Shown here piece by piece: positions 36,330-45,696 of a stretch of DNA of 64,000 nt. Numbering within the stretch: position 1 is the stretch's first letter; each line of letters starts with the position of its first letter. The DNA is taken from the NCBI GenBank assembly GCA_002030015.1, contig LQBH01000001.1, positions 39,900 to 103,899 on the forward strand. Direction: 5' to 3'. The position numbers and the translations under genes are program-made. The notes under the pieces were generated by a model. It was not told where the DNA came from and searched no databases. It saw only the letters and a list, made by a program, of their open reading frames with translations. This DNA is from a delta proteobacterium MLS_D (GTDB lineage: Bacteria; Desulfobacterota; Syntrophia; Syntrophales; UBA2210).

Positions 36330-36699
36330 GGTTACCTCTCCGGTACGTGGCCCGGGCGCTTTCCGATTCCCAGACTGTGACTTGTGAAAGGACGGCGTTT
36401 TGCGAGGCGCAGGCCTTTTCCATGCGTTCAAAAATGTGGCGGGCGATATTTTCCGATGTGGGAGGAATGGTTTTAAAAAAGGTCAGGTCATTCAGGTAGG
36501 AATGGTCCATCTCTTTCAACACAATGTCGGCGTGATTTTTCACGGTCCTGAAATCCACCACCACTCCGTCACCGTCGAGTTCCATGGATTCAAGGGAAAT
36601 CTCCACGGCGAAATTATGTCCGTGCATCGCCTCTTTGACACCGCCGATGGCGATGGTGTGGGCCGCCGAAAATGTCCGCCTGATCGTTACCGTGTACAT
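36322..36699 (-). CDS. 6-pyruvoyl-tetrahydropterin synthase homologue, PTPS-III type
   Basis: 125 aa T-fold enzyme. Zn ligands: FSAAHTIAI (His) and MHGHNF (two His); a C-terminal WESESA carries the pterin-anchoring Glu. QueD and PTPS-II have CxxxHGH with a catalytic Cys; this protein has no Cys there and instead has KEAMHGH, matching ExxHGH. That is the mark of PTPS-III, which forms 6-hydroxymethyl-dihydropterin from dihydroneopterin triphosphate and so replaces FolB. Coupling to folE2 supports a folate role rather than queuosine. QueD is the alternative name if the motif is misread. Confidence 0.8.
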   Translation of the reverse strand: MYTVTIRRTFSAAHTIAIGGVKEAMHGHNFAVEISLESMELDGDGVVVDFRTVKNHADIVLKEMDHSYLNDLTFFKTIPPTSENIARHIFERMEKACASQNAVLSQVTVWESESARATYRRGNRG

Positions 36700-37236
36700 G
36701 ATGTCAGTTTATAGTGCACAGACGTAAGTAATGTCAATACCGGCGTTATCCCCCGAAATCCGCGATTGGTTCAGCCTGTTTGCGGTACAGACAGTTCAAC
36801 ACCCCGTTTATTCGGCGAGATATGTGCTGCCCGATGCATATTCAGACCGAACCGTGAAGGTTGCCGTAATGACATGACAAGCTGAATCACCCATGAGCGG
36901 TTCCACCGCGAAAGAGGAAGCGCCCCCTCTCCTTGCTCCCCTCCCTGCAGGGGAGGGGAAACGATATAGTCGGTTCCTGTCTGCCCGGTCTATCCTTCGA
37001 CGGAGCTCTACCCCTTCGGGGCACGCGAGGATGACCAAGTTATTGGTCATTTTCTCCCTCCAGGGGAGGGGACGGAGAAAAGGTGGCCCATCGCCCATAG
37101 TATCTCTGTTATATGCTTCGACTTTTCATACTGTGACGTTGCCTATTGATGACTCGATATCTTGCTCTGCAGACAAACAATCGCGGATTTTTGGTTATCC
37201 GCTTTGTCGTACTTCGAATTTGTTATTGTCTGTGTT
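36700..37236 (+). repeat. 537-base gap with a cluster of GC-rich hairpins (possible interspersed repeat)
   Basis: No credible gene. Between about 36925 and 37095 lie several hairpins: CCCCTCCC/GGGAGGGG at 36938-36958; CCCCTTCGGGG near 37010; TGACCAA/TTGGTCA near 37032; and TTCTCC/GGAGAA around another CTCCAGGGGAGGGG near 37053-37080. The two (C)TCCC...GGGGAGGGG units flank a central part. The track ORFs here are overlapping on both strands with no family resemblance. It resembles a mobile intergenic repeat such as REP or a MITE, but copy number cannot be judged from one copy. Confidence 0.5.
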
Positions 37237-37935
37237 TCAGCAGGCTGTTTCCCGGTTGTCCGGTCGGTCGCCGGTATGTGTCGGCGTCAGCTCCGTCACC
37301 CGTTCGAGAATCAGGTCGCTTCCCGCCGCGAGAAACGCCTCCCGGGACGATGATCCCGTCAACACGCCCGCTGTCAATGTGCCCGCCGCCTTTCCCGCGG
37401 AGATATCCATAGGGTGATCACCTACCATGAGGGTGGAACGAGGGTCGGCTTGCAGCTGTTCGAGCACCGTGAGAAGATGGAGAGGGTCAGGTTTTACCCG
37501 GTTCACGTCGTCCCGTGTCATCAGCACGTCGACATGGCCTTCTATGTCCGGATACGTTGTTTTCACTGCGTCGCGGCAGTTACGCGTCACAACGGCCGTC
37601 GCTACCTGCCGTTTGCGAAGGGCGAGAAGCATGGCGGGCACGCCCTCGAATACCCGTCCCTCCCGTGCGTTTGTCACTTCGATACCACGTATAAAATCGA
37701 AGGCCTCGTTGCTGAATAGTTCCGCCTGAGACAGATCAGAGACCGACAGCACCTCTCGTGCCTTCGATATCATTTCCAGTGCGAAAAGGTTCTCGAAAGG
37801 TTCGGTGGGCAGGCCCCGGGACCGAATGCGTTCCAGCACACCCGACCGCATAGCCTTGAAGTCCACGTTCAGGGCCGCAAGCGTGCCGTCGAAATCAAAT
37901 ATGATTGTTGTAAGTTTTACAAGATTGTCGTTCAT
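37237..37935 (-). CDS. HAD-superfamily hydrolase, phosphoglycolate phosphatase-like
   Basis: Haloacid dehalogenase type phosphatase with motif I TTIIFDFDGTLAALNVDFKAMR (nucleophile Asp), motif II in VATAVVTRNC, Lys in VNRVKPDPLHLL and motif IV TLMVGDHPMDISAGKAAG. The cap is a four-helix type. Substrate unknown. The track begins at 38037 inside the upstream gene; ATG 37935 fits motif position (232 aa), but no clear ribosome binding site identifies the start. It lies just downstream of the DegT gene on the same strand and may be co-transcribed. Confidence 0.8.
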   Translation of the reverse strand: MNDNLVKLTTIIFDFDGTLAALNVDFKAMRSGVLERIRSRGLPTEPFENLFALEMISKAREVLSVSDLSQAELFSNEAFDFIRGIEVTNAREGRVFEGVPAMLLALRKRQVATAVVTRNCRDAVKTTYPDIEGHVDVLMTRDDVNRVKPDPLHLLTVLEQLQADPRSTLMVGDHPMDISAGKAAGTLTAGVLTGSSSREAFLAAGSDLILERVTELTPTHTGDRPDNRETAC

Positions 37936-38014
37936 GTATTTCACGTGCTGAAAATCACCGTTAACCACACCCGCCGTCATGTTTTGCCCGCCTGAAAAAG
38001 GTCGTGTCGGCTCG

Positions 38015-39178
38015 TTATTCCCGCAGCAATGAGACAATCAGCTCCTGTTGCTCCGGCGTGATGTAGGGGTGCATGGGAAGACTGAAGATGCGCCGCGCCG
38101 TTTCTTCAGCGACGGGGAAATCGCCTTGCCGGTATTCGAGTGCCCGGTATACGGGTTGCAGGTGCAGGGGCCGCGGATAGTAGACGACCGTCGGAATGTC
38201 ACGCCTTCGAAGTGTCTCCATCAAGGTGTGCCGGTGTTTCTCGTCGCGGGCCAGAAGCGAATACTGGGCCCAGACGGATGAAAAGCCTTCCGGCTCAACC
38301 GGCGTGACCAGGGACGGTGCCGCGTCGTTGATAAGGGCCGTGTAACGGACGGCTGTTTCCCGGCGAAGACCGATCTCTTCGGGGAATATTTTCAGTTTCG
38401 CCAGCAGAACGGCCGCCTGTATCGTGTCGAGGCGACCGTTTATTCCTGTGCGTACATGATCGTAACGATCCGTTCCCTGGCCGTGGTTGCGGAAAGAATA
38501 CAAGACACGTGCCCGTTCATCATCGTCGGTGAAACACATTCCGCCGTCTCCGTAGCAGCCGAGGGGTTTGGCGGGGAAAAATGACGTGCAGGCGACCGGC
38601 GCCAGCGATCCGGCGGCGCGGCCGCGACAGGTTCCGCCCAGTGACTGGGCGGCGTCTTCTATGACGAACAGATTATCTTCGCGGACGACGGCGTTGATTG
38701 CGTCGTAGTCCGCGGGGAGTCCGAAGAGATCGACCGGGATGACAGCTTTCGGGGTAAGGGGCATGGTGTGAGGGGTCCGAGGTAAAGGATACAGAGAGGG
38801 ATCATCATTTTTCAGGGCAATCACTGCTGTTCCCAGTTTGGCCGGATCTATAGTAAAAGTTCGGGGATCGATGTCGACGAATACCGGGGTGGCGCCGAGG
38901 AGGCTGATGACCTCGGCGGTTGCTATGAAGGTGAAGGGGGTTGTGAAGACGGCGTCGCCCGGGCCGACGCCGTGAGCCATCAGTGTCATGAGCAGCGCGT
39001 CCGTGCCCGAGGAGCAGCCGACGGCATGGTTGACGCCGGTGAAGGTGGCGAGGGCGTCTTCCAGCTCCCGGATTTCGGGTCCCGTAACGTATTGGCCATG
39101 GGCCAGCACGCTCTGAATATTTTTGTCAATCGCGTCACGTATGCGACGGTGCTGAGCTGCGAGATCGATAAATTGCAT
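38015..39178 (-). CDS. DegT/DnrJ/EryC1 family sugar aminotransferase
   Basis: PLP-dependent aminotransferase that aminates keto nucleotide sugars, 387 aa. Motifs: MQFIDLAAQHRRIRDAID, HAVGCSSGTDALLMTLMAHGVGPGDAVFTTPFTFIATAEVISLLGATPVFVDID, FVIEDAAQSLGG, and the PLP Lys in SFFPAKPLGCYGDGGM. It resembles the WbpE-type enzymes. The ATG is preceded by AGGAACC. It is divergent from the WbpM-like dehydratase gene, whose product would be a suitable upstream enzyme, as would a WbpA/WbpB route. Confidence 0.92.
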   Translation of the reverse strand: MQFIDLAAQHRRIRDAIDKNIQSVLAHGQYVTGPEIRELEDALATFTGVNHAVGCSSGTDALLMTLMAHGVGPGDAVFTTPFTFIATAEVISLLGATPVFVDIDPRTFTIDPAKLGTAVIALKNDDPSLYPLPRTPHTMPLTPKAVIPVDLFGLPADYDAINAVVREDNLFVIEDAAQSLGGTCRGRAAGSLAPVACTSFFPAKPLGCYGDGGMCFTDDDERARVLYSFRNHGQGTDRYDHVRTGINGRLDTIQAAVLLAKLKIFPEEIGLRRETAVRYTALINDAAPSLVTPVEPEGFSSVWAQYSLLARDEKHRHTLMETLRRRDIPTVVYYPRPLHLQPVYRALEYRQGDFPVAEETARRIFSLPMHPYITPEQQELIVSLLRE

Positions 39179-39553
39179 GGTTCCTGCCAGTTCGAGGCGA
39201 GCCGTCTTACCGGCGGCGCCGTCCCGGTACGTTTATTATGTTTCCGATCGCTCTCTTCTCCGCCTTTCAAGAATCACCGTGCGAAGAAAGGATAAGCGGG
39301 CATAAGTATGTCACATGCAGCCGTGTAATTCAACGTCGAAGCCTGATTCCCCGTGACTTGGCCGTTAACGGATAAAGAACGAAAATGAGCGCCCGTCGTT
39401 CATGTATAGACGATTTGCGGGAGAGGAGCCGTAATCGTCGTATGCTGTATTTTTCCTTTGATCCCGCCTGTATTTTATTCTATATGTCGTGGGCGGACCG
39501 ATGCAATCTATGCCGCCCGGCGTGAAGCGCCCGCGGCGGCGAGTGGATGATTC
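39179..39553 (+). other. 375-base divergent intergenic region
   Basis: Lies between the divergent DegT and WbpM-like genes and must carry both promoters, though I found none with convincing boxes. No tRNA, terminator or JUMPstart-like element was recognised; the AT-rich stretch near 39450-39490 is a candidate control site. Confidence 0.35.
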
Positions 39554-41404
39554 ATGGCGATATTGTTAAAAAACAGAAATTTCTGGCTCATGGTGGCCGT
39601 CGACCTTGTACTGGTCGTCCTTTCCTATTATGGAGCCTTCTGGATTCGCATGGAGGGAGCCATACCCCCTCACATGGCGGACCTCTGCAGGAAGACGATT
39701 CCCATGGTTGTCGTCCTGAAGCTTGCCTTTTTTTATTATTTTAATCTTTACCGGGGAATGTGGCGTTATACCAGCCTTCTCGACATGATTAATCTTCTCA
39801 AGGCGGGAGCGGCGTCGACGTTCTGCATCGTGCTCTTGATCTTTTTTCTGTATCGGCTTGAAGGCTTCCCCCGGTCGGTCGCCATCATTGATTTCATGCT
39901 GACACTTTTGCTGGTGGCGGGAACGCGCCTGGGGGTCCGCTTGTTTTTTACGCGGAAGGGGTCGATTTTTCCGCTGGCCGGTTCGTTCGGCAAGCGGAAA
40001 GGCAAGAAGCTGCTGCTGGTTGGCGCCGGTGACGCGGGCGAACGGGTCGTGCGGGAGATGATGGAAAATCAGTCAATTCACATGATTCCCGTGGGTTTTC
40101 TTGATGACGATGAAAGAAAACAGGGAAAATCGATACACGGGGTTCCGGTATTGGGAACCATCGACCAGGTCGGCAGCATCCGTGATGATTTTGATGAAAT
40201 TCTGATTACGTATCCGTCGGCGTCAAGCGCCGACATGCGGCGCATCGTAGAGGCCTGCGAATCAACGGATAAGCCTTTCAAGACCATGCCGCCCCTGGGG
40301 GAGTTGATCGACGGCAGGGTGTCACTGACCATGGTGCGGGAAGTGACAATCGCCGACGTGATCGGGCGGGATGAAGTACGGCTTGATACCGGCGGAATCA
40401 GGTCGTTTCTTACCGGCAGGCGTGTCCTCATAACCGGTGCGGGCGGCTCCATCGGTTCAGAACTGGCGCGCCAGGCGGCGCGCTTCGAGCCCTCGGCGCT
40501 GGGAGTAGTGGATTTCAGTGAATTCAATCTCTACCAGGTGGAAACCGATATTCGCGAGCTGTTTCAATACCTTGACGTGCAGTCCTATCTTGCCGATCTG
40601 CGGGACGCGGACAAGACCGCCCGGGTCATGAGGGAATTTGCTCCCGACGTCGTGTTTCACGCCGCTGCGTACAAACATGTTCCCATGCAGGAAAACAATC
40701 CCTGGGAAGCCGTTGAAAACAACCTGGCGGGAACACGGAACATCGTGCGTCTTTCCCTCGTGGCTGGTGTTGACAAATTTGTCATGGTATCCACCGACAA
40801 GGCGGTGCGACCAACCAACATCATGGGCGCGACCAAGCGTGTCTGCGAGTGTCTGGCAATGGGCGCAAATCAGCAGGGGAAAACCAGATTTATGGCCGTG
40901 CGTTTCGGCAACGTGATTGGCAGTTCCGGTTCGGTGATTCCCCTGTTCAAGCGCCAGATAGCGCGGGGAGGGCCGCTGACCGTCACGCATCCCGATGTGA
41001 CCAGGTTCTTCATGAGCGTGCACGAGGCGGCCCAGCTTATTCTGCAGGCGGGGGCAATGGGCACGGGAGGCGAGGTGTTTATTCTCAAAATGGGCGAACC
41101 AGTCAGAATACAGGACATGGCCCGCAGTATTATCAGACTCAGCGGGTTCGAACCTGATCGCGATATCCAGATCACCTTCACGGGGCTCAGACCGGGGGAA
41201 AAACTCTATGAAGAACTCATAACAGAGGGTGAAGGCATCCTTTCCACCGGTCACGAGAAAATCATGGTCCTGCGCGGAAGCGCGATCGATGCGGAACGTC
41301 TCGATGGTGAAGTTGATGAGCTGCTCGACCTGTCGCGCACCTTTTCTGCAGATCAAATCAAGCACAAACTCCGCCAGATTGTTCCCGAATACGTGCCCCT
41401 GTGA
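39554..41404 (+). CDS. Membrane nucleotide-sugar 4,6-dehydratase (CapD/WbpM/PglF family)
   Basis: 616 aa. Four N-terminal membrane helices (residues about 8-120), a first Rossmann-like region (KLLLVGAGDAGERVVREMM) and a C-terminal SDR catalytic domain starting at RRVLITGAGGSIGSELARQAARFEP. The active site has VSTDKAVRPTNIMGATKR, where Met replaces the usual Tyr of YxxxK, as in WbpM and PglF. Such enzymes convert UDP-GlcNAc to UDP-4-keto-6-deoxy sugars for O-antigen, capsule or glycoproteins. Start ATG at 39554 by fit to the family. Confidence 0.92.
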   Translation: MAILLKNRNFWLMVAVDLVLVVLSYYGAFWIRMEGAIPPHMADLCRKTIPMVVVLKLAFFYYFNLYRGMWRYTSLLDMINLLKAGAASTFCIVLLIFFLYRLEGFPRSVAIIDFMLTLLLVAGTRLGVRLFFTRKGSIFPLAGSFGKRKGKKLLLVGAGDAGERVVREMMENQSIHMIPVGFLDDDERKQGKSIHGVPVLGTIDQVGSIRDDFDEILITYPSASSADMRRIVEACESTDKPFKTMPPLGELIDGRVSLTMVREVTIADVIGRDEVRLDTGGIRSFLTGRRVLITGAGGSIGSELARQAARFEPSALGVVDFSEFNLYQVETDIRELFQYLDVQSYLADLRDADKTARVMREFAPDVVFHAAAYKHVPMQENNPWEAVENNLAGTRNIVRLSLVAGVDKFVMVSTDKAVRPTNIMGATKRVCECLAMGANQQGKTRFMAVRFGNVIGSSGSVIPLFKRQIARGGPLTVTHPDVTRFFMSVHEAAQLILQAGAMGTGGEVFILKMGEPVRIQDMARSIIRLSGFEPDRDIQITFTGLRPGEKLYEELITEGEGILSTGHEKIMVLRGSAIDAERLDGEVDELLDLSRTFSADQIKHKLRQIVPEYVPL

Positions 41405-41545
41405 CGCTTGTCGGGTAACGTTTCTTGACAGGGATGAAATAATCAGACTTCATGGAACCACTCGGGGGTTTGCGAACAGAACAATGGTTCCCGTGACGCA
41501 AAAGCGGGTGATGGCAAAAAAAATAATATTTTCCAGGAGCGCGGC

Positions 41546-42838
41546 ATGGAACTGGTGAGACGAATCGAATCGCGGGAGGCCCGTATCGGTGTTATCGGTC
41601 TGGGTTACGTGGGGCTGCCGCTGGTGATCGAGTTCGTGAAAGCGGGATTCCCGGTGACGGGTTTCGACGTGGACGAGGTCAAGGTCCGGCTTCTTGCCGA
41701 AGGGACGGGTTATATCAGGCACATTGACGTGTCGCCCCTGGCGGAGACCGGTCGGGATCGTTTTCGGGCGACGGCGGATTTCTCACTCCTGGAGCACATG
41801 GATTGCATCCTTATCTGTGTCCCCACGCCGCTCACCAGCAACCGCGAGCCCGACATGCGGTTTGTGGAAAGTACGGCGAGGACGATGGCGAAGCACCTCC
41901 GGTCGGGACAGCTGGTGATCCTGGAATCGACCACCTATCCCGGCACGACCGACGAAGATATGCGGGCGATTTTGGAGGATAGTGGCCTGAAGGCGGGTGA
42001 TGATTTTTACCTGGCCTATTCACCGGAACGGGAAGACCCGAATAACAGTGATTTTTCGCTGTCCAGGGTTCCCAAGGTTGTGGGCGGATTCAACCCCGAC
42101 AGCCTGCGGGCGGCCGTGGCGCTTTACAATACCGTCGTGGGAAGCACCGTGTCCGTATCTTCCACGAGAATCGCCGAAGCCTGTAAATTACTTGAAAACA
42201 TCTACCGTTCGGTCAACATCGCCCTGGTCAACGAGCTGAAGATGCTTTTTGACCGTATGGACATCGACACTTGGGAAGTAATCGAAGCGGCGAAGACAAA
42301 ACCTTTCGGGTTTCAGGCCTTTTATCCCGGGCCGGGGCTGGGAGGTCACTGCATTCCCATTGATCCCTTCTATCTTACGTGGAAGGCCCGGGAATACGGC
42401 ATGTCGACCCGTTTCATCGAACTTGCCGGCGAGATTAACACGTCTATGCCGGATTACGTTGTGTCCCGCGTCATAACAGTTCTCAACGAACGGAGGAAAG
42501 CCCTTCGGGGAGCGAACATTCTCCTGATGGGGCTTGCCTACAAGGGGAACGTGGATGATGATCGTGAATCGCCCTCGTATCACCTGATGGAAAAACTGGA
42601 AAATCTGGGCGCCGTGGTATGCTATCACGACCCCTTTATTCCTGAAATCAGGCCGTCGAGGCGGTTTTCCAAGTTTGCCGGCAGACAGTCGGTTGAGCCC
42701 GGACCGGGCTATGACCTCATACTTGTTGCAACGCCTCACGATGTATTCAAAACCGTTGATTTCGCTTCCTTCGGCGTTCCCGTGGTGGACACGAGAAATA
42801 TCGTCTCCGGTGACGGGCCTTGGCTTTACGGGGCGTAA
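41546..42838 (+). CDS. UDP-N-acetylglucosamine 6-dehydrogenase-like (WbpA type)
   Basis: NAD-dependent nucleotide sugar dehydrogenase of the UDP-Glc/GDP-Man family, 430 aa. NAD-binding RIGVIGLGYVGLPLVIEFVKAGFPVTGFDVDE, ILESTTYPGTTDE, and the catalytic block AKTKPFGFQAFYPGPGLGGHCIPIDPFYLTWKAREY with nucleophile Cys in GGHCIP. The FGFQAFYPGPG form is typical of WbpA-type enzymes that oxidise UDP-GlcNAc (or similar) to the uronic acid. ATG 41546 has AGGAG about nine bases upstream. Confidence 0.9.
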   Translation: MELVRRIESREARIGVIGLGYVGLPLVIEFVKAGFPVTGFDVDEVKVRLLAEGTGYIRHIDVSPLAETGRDRFRATADFSLLEHMDCILICVPTPLTSNREPDMRFVESTARTMAKHLRSGQLVILESTTYPGTTDEDMRAILEDSGLKAGDDFYLAYSPEREDPNNSDFSLSRVPKVVGGFNPDSLRAAVALYNTVVGSTVSVSSTRIAEACKLLENIYRSVNIALVNELKMLFDRMDIDTWEVIEAAKTKPFGFQAFYPGPGLGGHCIPIDPFYLTWKAREYGMSTRFIELAGEINTSMPDYVVSRVITVLNERRKALRGANILLMGLAYKGNVDDDRESPSYHLMEKLENLGAVVCYHDPFIPEIRPSRRFSKFAGRQSVEPGPGYDLILVATPHDVFKTVDFASFGVPVVDTRNIVSGDGPWLYGA

Positions 42839-42925
42839 GTATTTGCCGGGACCAGGCGGCCCAGACGGGGAGCGAATCTGTGCCGGAATCAATGACAGGA
42901 CTTTGAACACTGCGGAGTTACTACC

Positions 42926-43942
42926 ATGCGTACTATATTAGTAACCGGCGCCGCCGGATTCATCGGCTATCACCTGTCGGAGCGTCTTCTCGGGCAAGGT
43001 GACCGTGTCGTGGGCGTTGATAATCTGAATTCTTACTATGATGTTTCGCTGAAGAAGGCGCGTCTGGAACGGCTTCGGCGGCACGACGGATTCCGGTTTG
43101 TCAAGATGGATATCAGCAACGGCGAGGACATGGAGAATCTCTTCGGCAGGCGCAGGGGTGTGTTCGACAGGGTGGTTCACCTGGCGGCCCAGGCCGGTGT
43201 CCGTTATTCAATCAAAAATCCCCATGCCTATGTCGACAGCAATGTAAGGGGATTCCTGAACATCCTGGAGGGGTGCCGCTACACGGAGACGCCGCATCTT
43301 GTTTTCGCGTCGTCGAGTTCCGTCTACGGCGGCAACGCCGCGACCCCCTTCTCGGTGCATCACAACGTGGATCATCCGGTCAGTCTCTACGCCGCCACAA
43401 AGAAGGCGGGCGAACTCATGGCTCACGCTTACGCCGATCTTTATGGAATTCCCTGTACGGGGCTGCGTTTCTTCACCGTATACGGCCCCTGGGGGCGGCC
43501 CGACATGGCCCTCTTCCTGTTCACGAAGGCGATACTCGAGGAACGGCCCATTGATGTTTACAACCGGGGCAACATGAGACGTGATTTCACCTATATCGAT
43601 GATATTATCGAGGGTGTGGCGCGGGTGATGGAACTTATTCCCGTACCGGATCCGCGCTGGGACAAATTTCGACCCGATCCGGGGTCCAGCTTTGCACCCT
43701 ACCGGATTTACAACATCGGGAACAACCGGCCGGTGCTCCTCGAACATTTTATCAATCTCCTGGAAGATTGCCTGGGGCGGCGGGCCAAAAAGAACATGCT
43801 TCCTCTGCAGCCGGGCGACGTGGTGGAAACCTGCGCCGACGTTGATGATTTGATGCGGGACACCGGGTTCCGGCCGGCGATTCCCGTTGAAGAGGGAATA
43901 AAACGATTCGTCGACTGGTACGGAAGTTATTACGGGCGATAA
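42926..43942 (+). CDS. NAD-dependent epimerase, UDP-glucuronate 4-epimerase-like
   Basis: Extended SDR of 338 aa. NAD motif ILVTGAAGFIGYHLSERLL, HLAAQAGVRYSIKNPHAYVDSN, FASSSSVYGGN and the catalytic YAATKKAGELMAHAY (YxxxK), then LRFFTVYGPWGRPDMALFLF and RDFTYIDDI. These blocks match the CapI/LspL UDP-glucuronate epimerases; with a WbpA-like enzyme next door the substrate may be an N-acetylated uronic acid. Lies 87 bases after the dehydrogenase gene and is probably co-transcribed. Confidence 0.88.
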   Translation: MRTILVTGAAGFIGYHLSERLLGQGDRVVGVDNLNSYYDVSLKKARLERLRRHDGFRFVKMDISNGEDMENLFGRRRGVFDRVVHLAAQAGVRYSIKNPHAYVDSNVRGFLNILEGCRYTETPHLVFASSSSVYGGNAATPFSVHHNVDHPVSLYAATKKAGELMAHAYADLYGIPCTGLRFFTVYGPWGRPDMALFLFTKAILEERPIDVYNRGNMRRDFTYIDDIIEGVARVMELIPVPDPRWDKFRPDPGSSFAPYRIYNIGNNRPVLLEHFINLLEDCLGRRAKKNMLPLQPGDVVETCADVDDLMRDTGFRPAIPVEEGIKRFVDWYGSYYGR

Positions 43943-44238
43943 CCGGGTACCAGGCATGGGAAAAAGCCGGGAAGTGACGCAGCCGGGTCGGTCGTCTATC
44001 GCCCGCGGACCGGGGCGCATCAACCGACCTAACTTATTGCTTGCATTTGGGGAAACGATGTTCTAACAGAGCACCTCCCCGATACGGGACAGGGGGTGCC
44101 GGGGGCATGACGGAGAGAGTCAGTCGGTACTTCAGAAGCAATATTTTAAAATAATTATAGATAGATGCGGGTCAGTCGGGACAGGCCGACGATTATTGAC
44201 AATTGTGTCGCCAGTAACTATACTGAACATAGTGACGG
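43943..44238 (+). other. 296-base gap before tRNA-Leu
   Basis: Contains the tRNA-Leu promoter at its right end. The rest shows no gene; a GC-rich stretch near 44085-44110 (GATACGGGACAGGGGGTGCCGGGGGC) has no clear fold. No terminator with a T run was seen after the epimerase gene. Confidence 0.35.
44196..44224 (+). promoter_or_regulatory. Promoter of tRNA-Leu (and probably tig)
   Basis: TTGACA and TATACT separated by exactly 17 bases, ending 14 bases before the mature tRNA. The best sigma-70 match in the window. Confidence 0.7.
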
Positions 44239-44325
44239 GCGAGAGTGGCGGAACTGGAAGACGCACTGGACTTAGGATCCAGCCCGCTTGCGCGGATAGG
44301 GGTTCAACTCCCCTCTCTCGCACCA
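44239..44325 (+). tRNA. tRNA-Leu (anticodon TAG)
   Basis: 87 nt with long variable arm. Acceptor GCGAGAG pairs with CTCTCGC; anticodon stem CTGGA/TCCAG with loop CTTAGGA gives TAG; variable-arm stem around GCCCGCTTGCGCGG; T-loop GGGGTTCAACTCCCC; encoded CCA. It ends 30 bases before tig with no terminator between. Confidence 0.97.
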
Positions 44326-44355
44326 ATGCTGATATTGAAATGAAGGAGTGTTTAC

Positions 44356-45696
44356 GTGGAAAACATTGCGGCGGACGTGACCATCGAAGAGGTCAGTCCC
44401 ATCAAAAAAAAGATTTCTTTTGATATCCCCTGGGCGAATGTGAAGCACGAGTTGGACTCGGCATACGACGCCGTCGGCAGGCAGGTCAAAATAAAGGGAT
44501 TCAGGCCGGGCAAGGTTCCCCGGAAGATTCTTGAACTGCATTACCGGCAGGACGCAGAAAAAGAGGCGCTCTCGAACCTGATCGAAAAACATTATGAAGA
44601 CGCCGTGAGGAAGCACAACATTCCCGTGATCGCTCAACCCGAGATTGATCAGGATCAGCAGGGCATCGAGCAGGGAGAAAATTTTTCTTTTACGGCACTG
44701 GTGGAGACCAGGCCCGAGGTTGAGCCTCATGATTACGAGGAACTTGAGGTTGCCAGGGATGAGGTCGATATAACCGACGAAGACGTTGACGCTCGCATTG
44801 ATCAGATGCGTGAGATGTATGCGACACTGGAATCCGTAAAGGATCCCGGAGAAAGTAAGCAGGGAGATTTCCTTGTTATTGATTTCGAAGTGACCGTGGA
44901 CGGGGAGATTCGCCAGGAACTGACGACGGAAAATTACTCCATCGAAATCGGCGGCGGCAGGTTTATTCCGGGGTTCGAAGAACAGTTGACGGGATTGAAA
45001 AAGGACGATGAAAAGACCGTTGATATTACCTTTCCCGCCGACTATGAACCGGCTGAGCTGGCAGGCAAACAGGGATTTTTCAAAGTCATCGTGAAGGATA
45101 TTCAGGAGAAGAAACTTCCGCCGCTCGATGACGAATTCATAAAGAACTTCGATACCTTCGAAAGCATGGAAGATTTGCGCGAGGCTGTTAGAAAGAGCAT
45201 GGCCGATGAGGTGACGCAGAAGACGAACGACGATCTACGCAAAAACATCGTCACGGCTTTGCTGGAAAAGCATGAATTTGAAGTGCCTTCAATCTGGGTT
45301 GAAAGGCAGATATACCGGTTGATGCTTGATGCACAGCAACGCATGATGTCTTCGGGACTTGGCAAGGACAAGGCGGCCGAGTTGAGCTGGAGCATGCGGG
45401 AGAGTTTCAGGCCTCACGCCGAAAGGATGGTGAAAACGGCGCTTCTCTTTGAGAAAATAGCCGAGAAAGAAGCCATCGCCGTTGATGACGCCGAGGTTGA
45501 AGCCCGGATCGATGAGTTGATGGTAGTAAACGGCCAGAGACTCGATCAGGTTCGGGAGGTCTTTGAAAACGAAGAAGCCAGAGAACGGTTGCGCGACGAA
45601 ATACTCGAAAACAAGATTTTGGACTTTTTGATCGACAAAGCACATGTTACGGTCGAACCAAGATCGTTCGCCGACCTGCAGAAAGAGAGTACCTGA
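44356..45696 (+). CDS. tig: Trigger factor
   Basis: Ribosome-bound chaperone and prolyl isomerase, 446 aa. The ribosome-binding N-domain has the signature region [16 protein letters not shown]; the FKBP-type PPIase domain spans about residues 155-250 ([14 protein letters not shown]...[24 protein letters not shown]), and the helical arm domain follows. Start is GTG 44356 with AAGGAG about eight bases upstream. Its stop overlaps the clpP start (TGATG). First gene of the tig-clpP-clpX-lon set. Confidence 0.96.
   Translation: MENIAADVTIEEVSPIKKKISFDIPWANVKHELDSAYDAVGRQVKIKGFRPGKVPRKILELHYRQDAEKEALSNLIEKHYEDAVRKHNIPVIAQPEIDQDQQGIEQGENFSFTALVETRPEVEPHDYEELEVARDEVDITDEDVDARIDQMREMYATLESVKDPGESKQGDFLVIDFEVTVDGEIRQELTTENYSIEIGGGRFIPGFEEQLTGLKKDDEKTVDITFPADYEPAELAGKQGFFKVIVKDIQEKKLPPLDDEFIKNFDTFESMEDLREAVRKSMADEVTQKTNDDLRKNIVTALLEKHEFEVPSIWVERQIYRLMLDAQQRMMSSGLGKDKAAELSWSMRESFRPHAERMVKTALLFEKIAEKEAIAVDDAEVEARIDELMVVNGQRLDQVREVFENEEARERLRDEILENKILDFLIDKAHVTVEPRSFADLQKEST

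Noticed and set aside
36893-37417. Plus-strand ORF over the hairpin cluster
   Set aside because: It covers repeats and runs into the HAD gene on the other strand; residues look random.
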